64,000 nt of DNA from Halichondria panicea (taxonomy: Eukaryota; Porifera; Demospongiae; Suberitida; Halichondriidae): assembly GCF_963675165.1 (NCBI RefSeq), contig NC_087380.1, forward strand, positions 7,202,517 through 7,266,516, written 5' to 3'. A program made the position numbers and the translations under genes. Of this stretch, positions 10,831 to 23,100 are shown in pieces. Positions within the stretch are counted from its first letter, which is position 1, and every line of letters begins with the position of its first letter. Under the pieces are notes generated by a model. That model saw only the letters and a list, made by a program, of their open reading frames with translations. It had not been told where the DNA came from and made no database searches.

Positions 10831-13818
10831 ATGGAGATATTCAAGCTGAGTTTGCTGCTACTGACATGCTACTTGTTACCACACCACGTTGCAGCCATGC
10901 CAGATGGTCCTCCTGCCAGGGCATGTACTTCTCTTCGTCCAGAACATCCTGAAACAGAGCAGACTGGTCCATCCTTAGTGCAGTTGGATGGTATAGGGGC
11001 AATGTATGAGCCAGGAAACACCTTTCAGTGTGAGTATACTTGAATTCAGCTCTAGTTAAACAGTAACTCTAGCTCCGGCCCTATCTCACACTATCGTATA
11101 TACGTAGTGTTGTATACAAACTCATTGTGGCCTTTCCTTAGTAACAGCCTTGTTTAGTTTTCACTTAGCACAATGTTGAATGTCTACTAGTACAGTGTAT
11201 ATAATATATCTGCAGCCAACTGACAACTGATATGCACTTTGTTTATACAGTCACCATCTCCAGACCTACTGTCCCATTCAAAGGCTTTATGATTCAAGCC
11301 AGGGCGTCTGAATTTGGATTTCCATTCGGTATTTTTATAGAGCAAAACGATGGGAAACAGAGAACAATGCAGTGCCAGGCAGCTGATGTGAGTTTCTTGT
11401 TTTCAAAGAGCATCTAAAATAATGTTTTCTCTATATATATATAGGATACCCTTTCTCACATGAACAACGAGACTGTAACATCTGTTGCAGTACAGTGGAG
11501 AGCTGACAATATTGATGCAGGCATCCCTAGCTTTAACTTCTAGTAAGCATGCACATACTCTATCCAGTATCTTGGTATTATTTTAGTTACATATATACAT
11601 AGAAAAAGCGAGTAATTCAGTGCATCTATAATTCATAACTAAAGGTATTTTTTCTTGTGTTCATATACAGCTACAGTATTGTTCAGAACACCAATACCTA
11701 CTGGGTGAGGATCACCTCCGATCCAATCCAAGTGATGCGCCCGACCACTCCCCCTCCTCCTGTTGCCGAGGGGGATGTCAACTATCAGCTGGTCAAAGTT
11801 CACGGTGCGTATCATATTTATCAAATTAGCATCTGAGTTTACTGCACCTTGTGTACTTGTTGTAGGTGCTATGATGATTGCAGCTTGGGGGCTGCTAGCT
11901 CCTGTCGGAATTTTAATGGCCATTTTCTACAAAGTCGTATGGCCCTCTGGAGAATGGTTCTATGTGAGTCACAATAGGAGAAGTTTGCTTAAGAATACCC
12001 GTATGTATGGTGGACTGACAGGATTGAGAGTAATTAACATGAGGCGCCCCATGGAGCCACAAGATATAGTATTCCGGGGCAGCCAGTCATTCTATCTGTC
12101 TGTCTGTCTGTCTGTGTATTCTGAGTCTGCTCACCTGACTGCCATATAGCGCTGCATGCATGTGTTTGTATTTGGCTTTAGTTACTGTAACAGATACGTA
12201 CGTTATCATGTGTGCACTTGTTCTCTTCAGTCCCACATAGGCATCATGGTGGGTGCGCTGGTTTTGACAATTGTGGGACTAATCGTGATCATTGTCCACG
12301 CAGGAGGGGCCTGGCTGACAACCACGGTGAGATAGCATCCTGACAGGCTATAATCTTTAGCTTGCCTATAAAATTATACAATTTCACTCCGTTACAGCCG
12401 GCCAACGTTCCTCATCAGATCATGGGTATTATAGTGTGCATTGCTGTAGGAGTGAACGTAAGTTGTGGATAATTATAGCTACCACTTGAATATATGGAAT
12501 GCACTGTGTTTGCAGCCTATCCTGGCCATAATTCGCTGCGATCCCAACAACGAATGGCGTTCTGTTTTCAACTGGACACATGGCACGATCGGACTTATTG
12601 CCGGGGAAGGAGCGGCTTGTAAGTATCCACTACGTAATGTGAATGTATATATAAGAGACACTATCTAACTATCCTTTTCCTTTTAGCTATGACTTACTGT
12701 ACAGTATAGCACAGCATAGGAATATACATTGTACGTAGGAATAGCAGCCTGCCAATATGTTATGTTTTCAGAAAAAAATACATGTAAAAGTGGGAAAGGG
12801 GGAAGAGTGGGGGATAGGCTGAAGAAGAGTGGGGGATAGGCTGAAGTGGGAAAGGGGGAAGAGTTGGGGATAGGCTGAAGTGGGAAAGGGGGAGAAGAGT
12901 GGGGGATAGGCTGAAGTGGGAAAGGGGGAAGAGTGGGGGATAGGCTGAAGTGGGAAAGGGGGAGAAGAGTGGGGGATAGGCTGAAGTGGGAAAGGGAGAA
13001 GAGTGGGGGATAGGCTGAAGCTTGTTTATCATAGTTATAGGTCTAACCACCATCTTGTTGTTACTCACAGTGGCTGCAATGATGCTGGGACTCCATGCAT
13101 TCCAAGAGTTGCCTGGAGTGTACAGGGACAGAGTGCATGCTGCCATTTACATGATGTCTGGGGTGGTGGGTGTATTTGTCATGGTGCTGGCGTCATACAA
13201 TCTCTACGACATCATGTTCAGGAAATGTGAGAAGCATGCTATTTACCATAGATGTATATGAATGCATAAATATTAAGTTGATTGCAGAAGAGACTGCAAA
13301 CAACTTCAGAACACTAAACACCAACTGAAGATTGCTTTATTCTGCAAAACATCTACTATACAGTGACTACCCTCCTCTCTCCCCATGCATGCACTCTCAG
13401 ACCTCTCCCTGGATCCTGATGAGATGGGCACCTCCTCCTCTGTGCCTGGTAATATACCGGACAAACCTTTTTACTCACGGAGCAACGATGAGGAAGAGAC
13501 TGAACCCTCCAGGGTGAGTTATACTTTTACTATACTCTATCCATTAGCTCACATCATGCACAGTTAAATTTGTGCGGAGACAGTTTCGGACGAGATAGAT
13601 ATATTACGCCCCATAAAATTTGTACACATTCACTTTCGTGAGTCAAAAAAACTAATGTACAAAGAAATGAAGCACGTACAAATTAGTGTGTTGGTTGTGT
13701 CTATAAATGGTTCCCTTCCTTGCAGGATTATCCCCTACGAGCTGGCCTTGGGATTGGAATAATCGTGGCCCTACTGCTGCTAGTATTCGCTACCATTGGA
13801 CTCGTAGGATCTGCATGA
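10831..13818 (+). CDS. Reelin-domain + cytochrome b561 membrane protein (ferric-chelate reductase 1-like)
   Basis: Eleven exons give 440 aa: 10831-11029, 11251-11387, 11445-11542, 11671-11804, 11866-11963, 12231-12326, 12398-12457, 12516-12618, 13035-13226, 13401-13513, 13726-13818; phases agree throughout. The N-terminus is a signal peptide (about residues 1-23). A reelin-type domain follows (FKGFMIQARAS, then Cys, then TSVAVQWRA), then a Pro-rich linker and a b561-type membrane core. Four histidines sit where haem ligands are expected (SHIGIM, VHAGG, PHQIMG, THGTIG). A final hydrophobic helix ends at the stop. FRRS1-type proteins move electrons across membranes, probably from ascorbate to ferric iron. 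The DOMON domain usual in FRRS1 is not seen between reelin and b561. Specific substrate unknown. Confidence 0.85.
12784..13019 (+). repeat. Minisatellite, ~33-bp unit
   Basis: About seven units of a G-rich block (tgggaaagggggaagagtgg followed by gggataggctgaag), with length variants, inside the b561 gene intron between 12618 and 13035. The last unit ends ~15 bp before the exon-9 acceptor, so repeat growth could affect splicing. Confidence 0.9.
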
Positions 13819-14076
13819 ACAACGCATTGCGCATGCACTATAGCCACACAACGAACCATCGTATATACACATACAGTATCGCATTTTTAGAGTTACACGC
13901 AGTATACATCCTTTTTACAGTACATTAGCTCATGTTATTTCGTTATGGGCAGTCACTGTTTCTGTTCTGTCAATAGACGTATAGTTTATTCATATTAACA
14001 CACGAAAACGATAGAGTACAACCTTATACAAAAGAATACGACGAAAGTACATAATTATGTGATAATCGTTTAGCTA
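13819..14076. other. Convergent intergenic gap
   Basis: 258 bp between the stop codons of the b561 gene (plus) and Asterix (minus). No further gene seen; presumably holds both 3' UTRs. Confidence 0.6.
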
Positions 14077-14729
14077 CTACGTGAATGGTAAAGTCATCGG
14101 TGATGGAGCCTGCATGTACACCATCACTAGAGACGAGCTAGCCAACCTGTGAGGGAGGAATATAGTCTAACATTACACTGTTTCTGTAAAACCCAATCGA
14201 GCATACAAAGTGGTGTTTCAGGTCTGAACTTCTTTACGTACATATGAATAGGTAGGGTTAGCTGTGCCAAAGCAATTGAATCAGTCATAATTCTAGTTAG
14301 ACACGGACATCACTATATATGTATATTACGTCAGCTCACATGAATAGACTGATCATAGTTTTCTTGTCCTCTGCGGTCTTGCTGTTGGCCAGGTACATAA
14401 CAGAGCAACACACGCCTATCCACGAGGCCCACTTCATCTAAACAGGGGAAATAATATTAAGGAAGATAAGTAGGCGTCCACTTCGGATATATATCTGATA
14501 CTCATATCTGATACTCATATCTGATAGAAGTTAGCTGAAATATTTGTGTGTGTACACGTACAAGGCCAAAAATATTTAATGACTATTATTATTATACCTT
14601 CATGAGCAATCCCACCAAGCTACAGACCATGCCAATAGCATTAAAGTACTCAGCAGAGCCCCCTACCGCCTGGGCGTTTTTCGGATACCTGTACACTTTG
14701 TCAGGACGCCTGGGATCACTAGGAGCCAT
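14077..14729 (-). CDS. WDR83OS: Asterix / PAT-complex subunit (WDR83OS homologue)
   Basis: Three exons, 99 aa: 14598-14729 (ATG 14727-14729), 14340-14437, 14077-14146 (stop TAG 14077-14079), all with GT-AG junctions. The sequence matches Asterix along its length: SDPRRPDKVYRY near the N-terminus, EYFNAIGMVCSLVGLLMK, MKWASWIGVCCSVMYLANSK, then AEDKKTM and a C-terminal VMVYMQAPSPMTLPF-like end. Human Asterix is 106 aa. The family protein sits in the ER membrane and, with CCDC47, forms the PAT complex, which shields nascent multipass membrane proteins near the translocon. Three hydrophobic segments fit that role. It is divergent from AGL. Confidence 0.93.
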
Positions 14730-14998
14730 CCAGATCAACTTCGGATAAATCTGCTGTGAGAGATGAAAAAAAGGGGTCAGAGTACAATTCAAGAAGCCAC
14801 GCCCATTAGCCTGGTAGGGTGTGGTCTCAAAAGCCACATGTGTCGGGGGGGGGGGGGGCGTGTTAACAATGCTCATGGGGCGTGGTTCTCAACTAATTTG
14901 CAGGAAGCAGGGCTGGCTACCACAACCACCACAGCTAGTTTGCTAGCTCCTTGGAAACTGGTCTCATTTAACTATCCAGTCTAGATTGTGTTTGCAAG
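14730..14998. promoter_or_regulatory. Shared divergent promoter (Asterix / AGL)
   Basis: 269 bp between opposite start codons. It contains CACCC/GC-box-like motifs (ccacgccc near 14797, a G-run with gcgtg at 14846-14862, ggggcgtgg near 14877), compatible with Sp/KLF-type factors. No TATA box seen. Function inferred from position. Confidence 0.55.
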
Positions 14999-17099
14999 AT
15001 GTCAGAGCCCCCCACACGTGTGCTGGAGCTGAAGCCTGCAGGGCACTGGGACTCCAAGCTCTTCAAGCTCAAGACAGGTACGTGTGTAGTATACAGTACA
15101 GTATAACTAACTAACTAACTAAATATGCAAACTATAAACATAGCTAGCTATGTACATTGGTATGCGATAAAGACATGCACACACTCAATGCTGCATTAAT
15201 GTTTATGTGTATATGTACGCTTGCTTGTTAGTTGGGTACAGGTTTTTGTATGAAACAATCGATTGTTTCATTTTCGTATTAAAATACCTTTCAATTGAAA
15301 ATACTAGTGTATTAATTCCACTGTCCAAACATCCTATTGAGTGCAACAAGGTCAGTAGACAGTTTGACCTGAGATGAACTTGTATCCATTGAGTGCAACA
15401 AGGTCAGTAGACAGTTTGACCTGAGATGAACTTGTATCAGCTGAGTAGTGAAAGCCACTATACACCATGGCCAGTGTAATAGTGGACACGGTGTTTGCTT
15501 GCTAGCGTTGACCTAGCTTCTAATGAAAAATGATGGTAGCTACTTTGCCTAATTTTGTAATTTCCTTATACCATAATTATTGACTGACCAACTATATACC
15601 GTGTTGAGAGTTGTCCACTGAAATGCAATTAGAACAAATCACTAGCTCCCATAATGCATTATAATAAAACAACCGCTGGTTAAAATTCCCGATTCTGGAA
15701 GCATTATTGTGATATACTGCCCTTTGCAACTCACGGGAAGTGGAACCAATATAAGTAAACCACTTCATTACTCTATCTACACTTACCTCAAGTAGTTTTT
15801 TATTTACCGTTTGCCCCCCAAACTTCCAAGTGAGCTGCAAAGCACAGTAGTACATGACTATAATATCTTTTTGTACAGGCTGGGTACTCCGCTTCACTGT
15901 TGCCCCATGTCTCTACGCCACTGATGTCAAGCTCTACACCAACTACCCCGCTCCTGGGACCCTCTACAAAAGAGAGCAAATGAGAGAGCTGCAATGGCAA
16001 TACTCTGCTAGAAAACCAACTTGGGACCCTGACCGATTCGTTGACATCACACTCGACTATGCTGGGCCATATCGCTTCGAGTACAAGAAGGGCGATTCTA
16101 CCAAGCCCGGAGATGAGGTTCTAGAAGGAAGCGGATATTTTGTTGTGGATCCAGATTTGGGATATAGTCCAGACGGTGTGTCATGTCAGACGTATATCAC
16201 CAAGTTACTAGGCCCGATGACCCAATGGAAGGAACGTCTTCAAGTAGCCAAGGAAGCGGGTTATAACATGGTCCACTTGACACCCATCAACCAACTAGGC
16301 AGCTCCCGTAGTGCCTATTCCATCTCCAACCAGCTAAGGATAGACTCCTCCTACCTTCCAACCGGTTATACCTCCTCCGAGTCTAAAGCCACTTTCAAGA
16401 ATTGCGAGGGAGCTACAAAATCATTCAACGTTGAATCTTCGTTCCTTAAAGTACACGAGCTGGTGAAATCGATTAATCGTGATTGGGGCATGTTGAGTCT
16501 TGTCGATGTAGTCTGGAACCACACCTCTTTTGACACCCCCTGGCTACTACAGCATCCCGAGGCTGGCTACAATCTTGTCAACTCTCCCCACCTACGACCT
16601 GCATATGCTCTCGACCTTGCACTTGCTAACTTCTCGCGGGAAATCGCCGAAGGTGAATGGGAAAAGTTTGGAATTCGACCGGAAATTCGTTCGGAAGGAG
16701 ATGTGCGAAATATCTGTACTCGACTTCGAGAGACGGTGTTCCCACGGGCAGAGCTGTGGCAGCACTACTGTGTGGACGTTGAGGCCGTTGTGGAGGAATT
16801 CCGGTCGACAGTGTATCGTCTGAATGGTGGCAACCATCCACGCCCCGAGGGCAAGTGGATGAGCGTGGTCCAGGACTCACAGTATCGGAGGCTGGGTTCA
16901 GGGGTCGATATTGACCTCACTCTGGAGCTATTCAATGTCGACTGGTGAGAAAATTGCTTCTTAGCTATCTCTCTTTTTACACATGCAGCATTTCTTTAGT
17001 CAATTAAAAAGAGCTAGGTTGAGCCAAATGCTACCACCTCTGTTATCTTTCAGTTCCTAAACTGGTCAGGCTGATGTGCTAATGTGCTACATTTCCACC

Positions 17100-17130
<31 letters not shown>

Positions 17131-20100
17131 CCCACACACACCCACACACAGGCCAGGTGTGGTTTGCTTTGAGGAGCGCATTGAGCGATGCAGCACAGAC
17201 CTGAGGGAGACACTGCGCTGTCTGAATGCGGACATAACGGAGAAGGTGAATCGTCGACTAGAGAGTGCTATTTCCAATCTAGCTGCCAACATCCGATACC
17301 TCTATCTCGAGGGTCATGGCCCTAAGAAGCAGAAGGTTACTAAAGAAGACCCTCTCTTCCCAAGGTGTGTTGACTAATGTGGTATTTATGCAATTGCATG
17401 GTCTATTGAATGGCATTCTTAAATCTTTCTGATTCAATGGTACACGTGTACTTGCATAAATTGATTAATTCAGAAGTGAAGTACATACATGACTTATATA
17501 GAGCCATGGTAGAACTGACGTCTGTGGCCTGCTGCATTCCCACAGTGTATATAACCCCTCTGATATAATCGGTCCTCTGATAACAAGAATTAGCTGTCTC
17601 CTATATAAATTGTGAATAGCTAAGCTACCATGTTATTATAATTTTACCACCATGAGTTATCATTCCCAGGCAGTGTAGCCCTTGCTAGGCCTATACAGTA
17701 AACAGGGAGAAGCCAGTTTAGAGGAAATCCATTATAGTGTCATGCATCATTTCTAGGATGTGGCCACTCTAGCAAGGGCTGTCTGGGTCAGCTGTTAGCT
17801 GCCAATTAGAAGCAACCTTCATTCCTGAATGATTGATCTATTTCCTGCAGTCTCTGTGTACTCAAGACTTCCAAGTGTTGTTTTTGTGTGTCCCATTGGA
17901 AGGCCATTGAATACTGTTAAACATAACTGTTTTTTCAGTGCAATCTTCTGTGTACATGTAATCGATGTGTACATGTAATTGACTACCCAGAAACACAAAC
18001 ACACAAAAATAAAAATATTAAGTTATTTTCCCTCCCTCCCAGGTACTTCTACATGGTTGGAGGTGGTGTGGACTTAGCCCCGGGGGAGATTGAGGGAACG
18101 AGGGGACAGTACGTACTGGCACACAATGGCTGGGTCATGGACGCTGACCCACTCGTCAATTTTGCTGCAGAGGGGTCCCAGGTGAGTCCCTCCTATGTGT
18201 GTGTGTAGTAGAGGGGTCCCAGGTGAGCCCCTCCTATGTGTGTGTACGTATGTATGAGACTGCACCAGCCATTGCCTTAGCATTGTGTGTGTGTGTGTGT
18301 GTGTGTGTGCTTTCCTGCTTGGTTTCCTGGTTCCATTGATACAATACAGTGACAACATTAGCTGCATTACTATGTGCTTCACAGTTGGTACTCATTTTCT
18401 GTTATCGTCCACTTTGTGTGTGAAGATGCCATCGATTAGTGCTAGCTTTTAAGAATCATTATATTATTTCGTGCATTCAGGTGTACTTCAAGCGTGAGCT
18501 GATTGTGTGGGGTGATTCCATCAAGCTACGCTATGGTGATAAACCAGAGGACTCTCCATGGCTCTGGGAACAAATGAAACAGTACACGCAAACCATGGCG
18601 TGGATATTCGATGGATTTAGACTCGACAATTGTCACAACACACCACTCAAAGTGGCCGAGGGACTACTGGACGCAGCCCGAGAAGTGAACCCCAACCTCT
18701 ATCTGGTTGCAGAGTTGTTCACTCCGAGTGAGGAGAAGGACAATTATTTTGTCAACAGACTTGGTATCAACTCTCTCGTCAGAGGTCAGAGTTCATTACT
18801 ATTACAATAATCCCCCAAAAATGTTTGTATTTAGTAGCTCTTTGATAGTGCTACAATATAATTATGGTGTGCATGGTTAGATCAGTGATATTGAATTTTT
18901 AGGGTTTTTCGTCTGTTAACTACATGTATAGCCTCGAGTACATAACTTTTAGTTGTATTCAGAACTTGTGTACATGCATGCAGACTTTACCACATACATG
19001 TACATACATGTACTGAGCCCATGTTTTAAAGAAGAGTTTTATTTCTCCATAATTATACATGTATATAACTCATGGCTTGGAATGTATCCTTCTTTCTCTA
19101 TTCTCTCAACTATGCTTCCAGGAATTGTGTGGTTGATTGGTGTTTACATTTTTACTATTCTTCCCTCCACTTCTCCCACAGAGGCCATGTTTGCCCCGTG
19201 TGCGCGTGAGCTGGGTCGCCTCGTGTTCAAGTACGGAGGAGAACCTGTCGCTAGTTTCCTGCCCCCTCCGTCCAATCACGTGCTCAAGCCCACCACCACT
19301 AATGCCATGTTTATGGACGCCACCCACGACAACGACCCCGGGCACATTCTGGTGAGTGGGCGTGTGTGGTGTGATATGTGTGGAGCCTCCCACACATAAT
19401 GGACACTGTTAATCACATTTGTATCTATTTCCTTAGACTCTCAAAAACGAACGCCTCTTGATAAAAATTTAATAGTTGCTTCCCAAATTTTATTTTGTCT
19501 GAAAGCTCAGTGTTTTACATGTACATGTATAATTGATGTACGTATGATTATGTTTATACCATGTCTGCTGTATAGTGAGTTTTAAAATAATTTCTCGACT
19601 CATGATCATGCGGTATTGACCTCACCTTCTATACCCTCCCCCTCACTCTAGTCTCGCTCTGTGTACGATGCCCTGCCCAACACTGCCCTGGTAGCCATTG
19701 CCTCCTGTGCCAGTGGTGGTACTCGAGGCTATGACGAGCTGGTCCCTCACATGGTGAGTGGCTGTATATATGTACAGTACAGCTTGTAAACAGTGTGTAG
19801 ATATAGTGGGCAGTGTACTTGAACATCTTTCAGCAGCCATAACTTAGTATCATTGATCCTATTTCAACAATTTTATGATATTCTGAAAGAGACTTTTCAA
19901 TTTATGTGTTTTAATCAAAAATTTAGATGGAGTTAAAATTTGTCATTTTTCGGCCTTGACATAATTATTGATCCATGATATTTGGCCGAAATTGGCAAAT
20001 TCTTTTATCTCCCAAATATGAACTTTGAACTTTGATGGTACCATTTGAAAGGTCTTTTCATAAAACCGTTGAAATTAAATTGGATTTAAGTTACATGTGC

Positions 20101-23100
20101 CTAACTACCACCACCTGCGTGTATCATTACTTTTGTTTGTTCAATGTGGTCAGTAGCCACAGTATACTACATATGTAGCACAGCCTGTGTATACAGTGTA
20201 CAGACAATACTGTATTGCCTGAGGAACCAGTACACTATAGAGCACACGGTTTAAGACAGTTCATACATGTGCGAAAGGCTACAATCGAACGTTGTTTCCA
20301 CCCTAGGATCAGCAGCCATAAAATTATAGTGTACAGCTGTTTCCCTATACTCTCCTATCCCACTGTATGCCCCCTCCCCCTCAGATCAATGTGGTGACAG
20401 AGAGTAGGCCCTATCCCAAGTGGACAGCCACACCCACCCCTGGGGCAGTGAGTGCTCACACTGGTATCGTACAAGCCAAGGCAGAGCTCAACAAGCTGCA
20501 CATACAGCTAGCCGACCAGGGATTCAATCAGGTGGGTATGATAACCTCAATATCTCCACTTGTACACTCATTCTCGTTAGACTTTGTACAACCCTTTTCA
20601 CTTCACATACATGTACATGTACATGTAGAAACAAAAAGTAGAATTGCTGCTCTAATTAACCTCAAGTGTGTAGACTGGTGTACTATATAGTGTGGTCCCA
20701 CTGTGTACACTGTAGCTAGTAGTTGATTTATTACGCCTCAGGTGTCCGCATGCGCAACAATCTATGCGCAAGCGAGGTATATACGACAGTGTGTGTGTGT
20801 CGATCTAGACTGTTGCAACTGCTCAAGGATCAATGAATGCAAGTAAGAGCTTCTATGGTTTCTAGTAGGATTGTGGATTTGCCGTATAGCGCGAAATTTT
20901 CGCGGATTTCGTGGGTTGGAATTCTACACGAAAATTAAGTCCACGAAAAGTGTTCGTTAATAAGAATTACCTGCTATCATGTAAATATTTAAAGGCGTGG
21001 CTTCCGGTAAGCAGTCATTCTGCGAACATTGTGCAACGAAATGGCTTTTAGAGGCCAATCCACGAAATATAAGTGCCTCGAAAATTTCGCGCTATACGGT
21101 ATGTTATGGCTAGTTTTGCTTACTTTGAAGAAGGCCATTGCAGATTAGCTATATTCTACCTATAGTAGTTAGCTCTGCACTAGAACGCTAGCTACAAGAA
21201 TGAGAAGAGAGCTGCACCATGCCATTAATTATGGGCTTTGAACTTTTGGTATCCTTTTAGCAACAAGCATGATCGATCATTTCCCACTTTTTTGCACCAG
21301 ATTCGCATATGCAGTAATGTTGCATCCAATGCCTCCACCGAGGCATCAGCATCCGCGGTGGTTTCATTATACGTGTATTACAGACGGTTACATCTGTAAA
21401 CACATTTGCCTCAATCCGCTTGCTAGGAATAATAGCCTGAGAAACTACTACAAATTGACTTTGTGTGGCCTTACTACTGTTTTATGGTGGCACAGTGTGT
21501 TGGTTAATTAGATTAATAATCACATGATTGACTGGGTATCTGTGGTTTCGATCTTACTGTCAGCAAAAACATTCAGTGCTATTCAATATCGTATAAAGCA
21601 AAATAGCTAAGAAGTAGGTGAAGTTAGACAAGGAGGTCTTAAGTAAATAGCAAGTCTTTTACTTAGATAAGTTAGCAATCATGTCTCAAGCAAGCAGCAA
21701 CTCAATTGGATCACCAACAACTTCTCAAACCAACTTCGATGATTCAGGTATCGCAGAAGAAAGGTCAGATTCAATTCCAATTGCAGGAGAGGACAGTAAT
21801 GTTGGTGACAGTGATCTTATTTCTAATTCTCTTGATGTGATACGGTGTGAAAATGAAAAAAAGAACTCAGAATTGACAAAGGTTAAAAGGGAATTGTCTG
21901 AAAGCAAACTGAGTGAAGCACAGCTGAAGGAAAAAGTTGACCAACTTACAAAAGAAATTAAGAAGCTCCAAGAAGAGAAAGAGTCTCTTGAGCAAGAGCT
22001 CCACCAAAAGAAGACAGAAACAGAACAAACAACAGAAGAACTGCAGCAGGAGATAGCAAAACTTAAGTCCCAATTGCAAGAAAGGGAGGCTGCAGTTGAA
22101 AGTTTTAAGGATAAATTAGCAAGTACTGAGATTCAGAGCCGAGTAAAAATAAATGAACTCAAAGAAGAAATCAAATCTCTTCAAAAAGAACGAGAAGAGC
22201 TCAATACCACCGTCACCAAACTTCAGGATGACAAAGACAGACAGGAGTTGAAAAGTAGGGAGGAAATTGTATGTCTCAGGGAGGATTTGAGCAAAAAGAA
22301 GGATGAAGAAGCTGAACGACGTATAGAACTCTCTACACTTCAAGTAGAAATATTGAAACAAAAACTCCAAATCGAGAAGTATTCCTCTCAAGAACTGCAG
22401 AAACAAGTTCAGGCACTACAGATATTAAGAGGCCAATCGCCGACTGAAGACTCCGAAGTGCATTTTAAAGTAGGCGATAGTACACTCGATCCACCCAAGC
22501 TATAAGACAAGGACACTATAAGACAAGGACACTATAAGACAAGGACACTATAATAGTTATACATGATATTATAGCTTGACTTTAACTGTTATAATCTACT
22601 TGTGTATACATACATCTTTTTTGCTTCCACTTTTGCTTCTTGTAAATATAATCACTGATGTGCGGTAAAATGTGCCACCTTGATCTTGTGATAATTTCAG
22701 GACGGTACAATGCTTACGATAATAATGGGAAAATTCATGTTTACAATGAATGTTGCAATCTGTGCTGTGCTTACGCCTCTCGGCATGTTTTGCTTCGCTC
22801 AAAAAGTATTAGAGTGTTATAGAAGAGGTTTAATGTGTTACGAAATAAATGTTGCCATTTGCAATTGTTGACAATGAACGAATACATTAATCAAGAGTGT
22901 CATAGAAGAGGAGCTTAATGGAAACAGAAGTCTATATCTGATGGCTTGATTCATTATCATTTCCACTTTTTTTCCCCATTCCCTGCATAAAATATTGCAA
23001 CTATATACATGATGTATTTAATATAATAGTCTGCTAGCTAGCTTCATTACCTTAAAGCTTTGGTGCCTCCACCGAGGCATCAGCACCCGCCGTGCTTTCA

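Noticed and set aside
12784-13019. Regular ~33-bp repeats suggesting a CRISPR array
   Set aside because: Units are head-to-tail with no unique spacers, G-rich, inside an intron of an animal gene: a minisatellite.
13271-13330. A possible extra b561-gene exon after gattgcag
   Set aside because: Joining exon 9 to it creates an immediate stop; joining to 13401 keeps phase and continues to a plausible C-terminal helix.
15592-15897. 101-codon minus ORF overlapping AGL exon 2
   Set aside because: It overlaps the start of a well-supported AGL exon and has no recognisable product.
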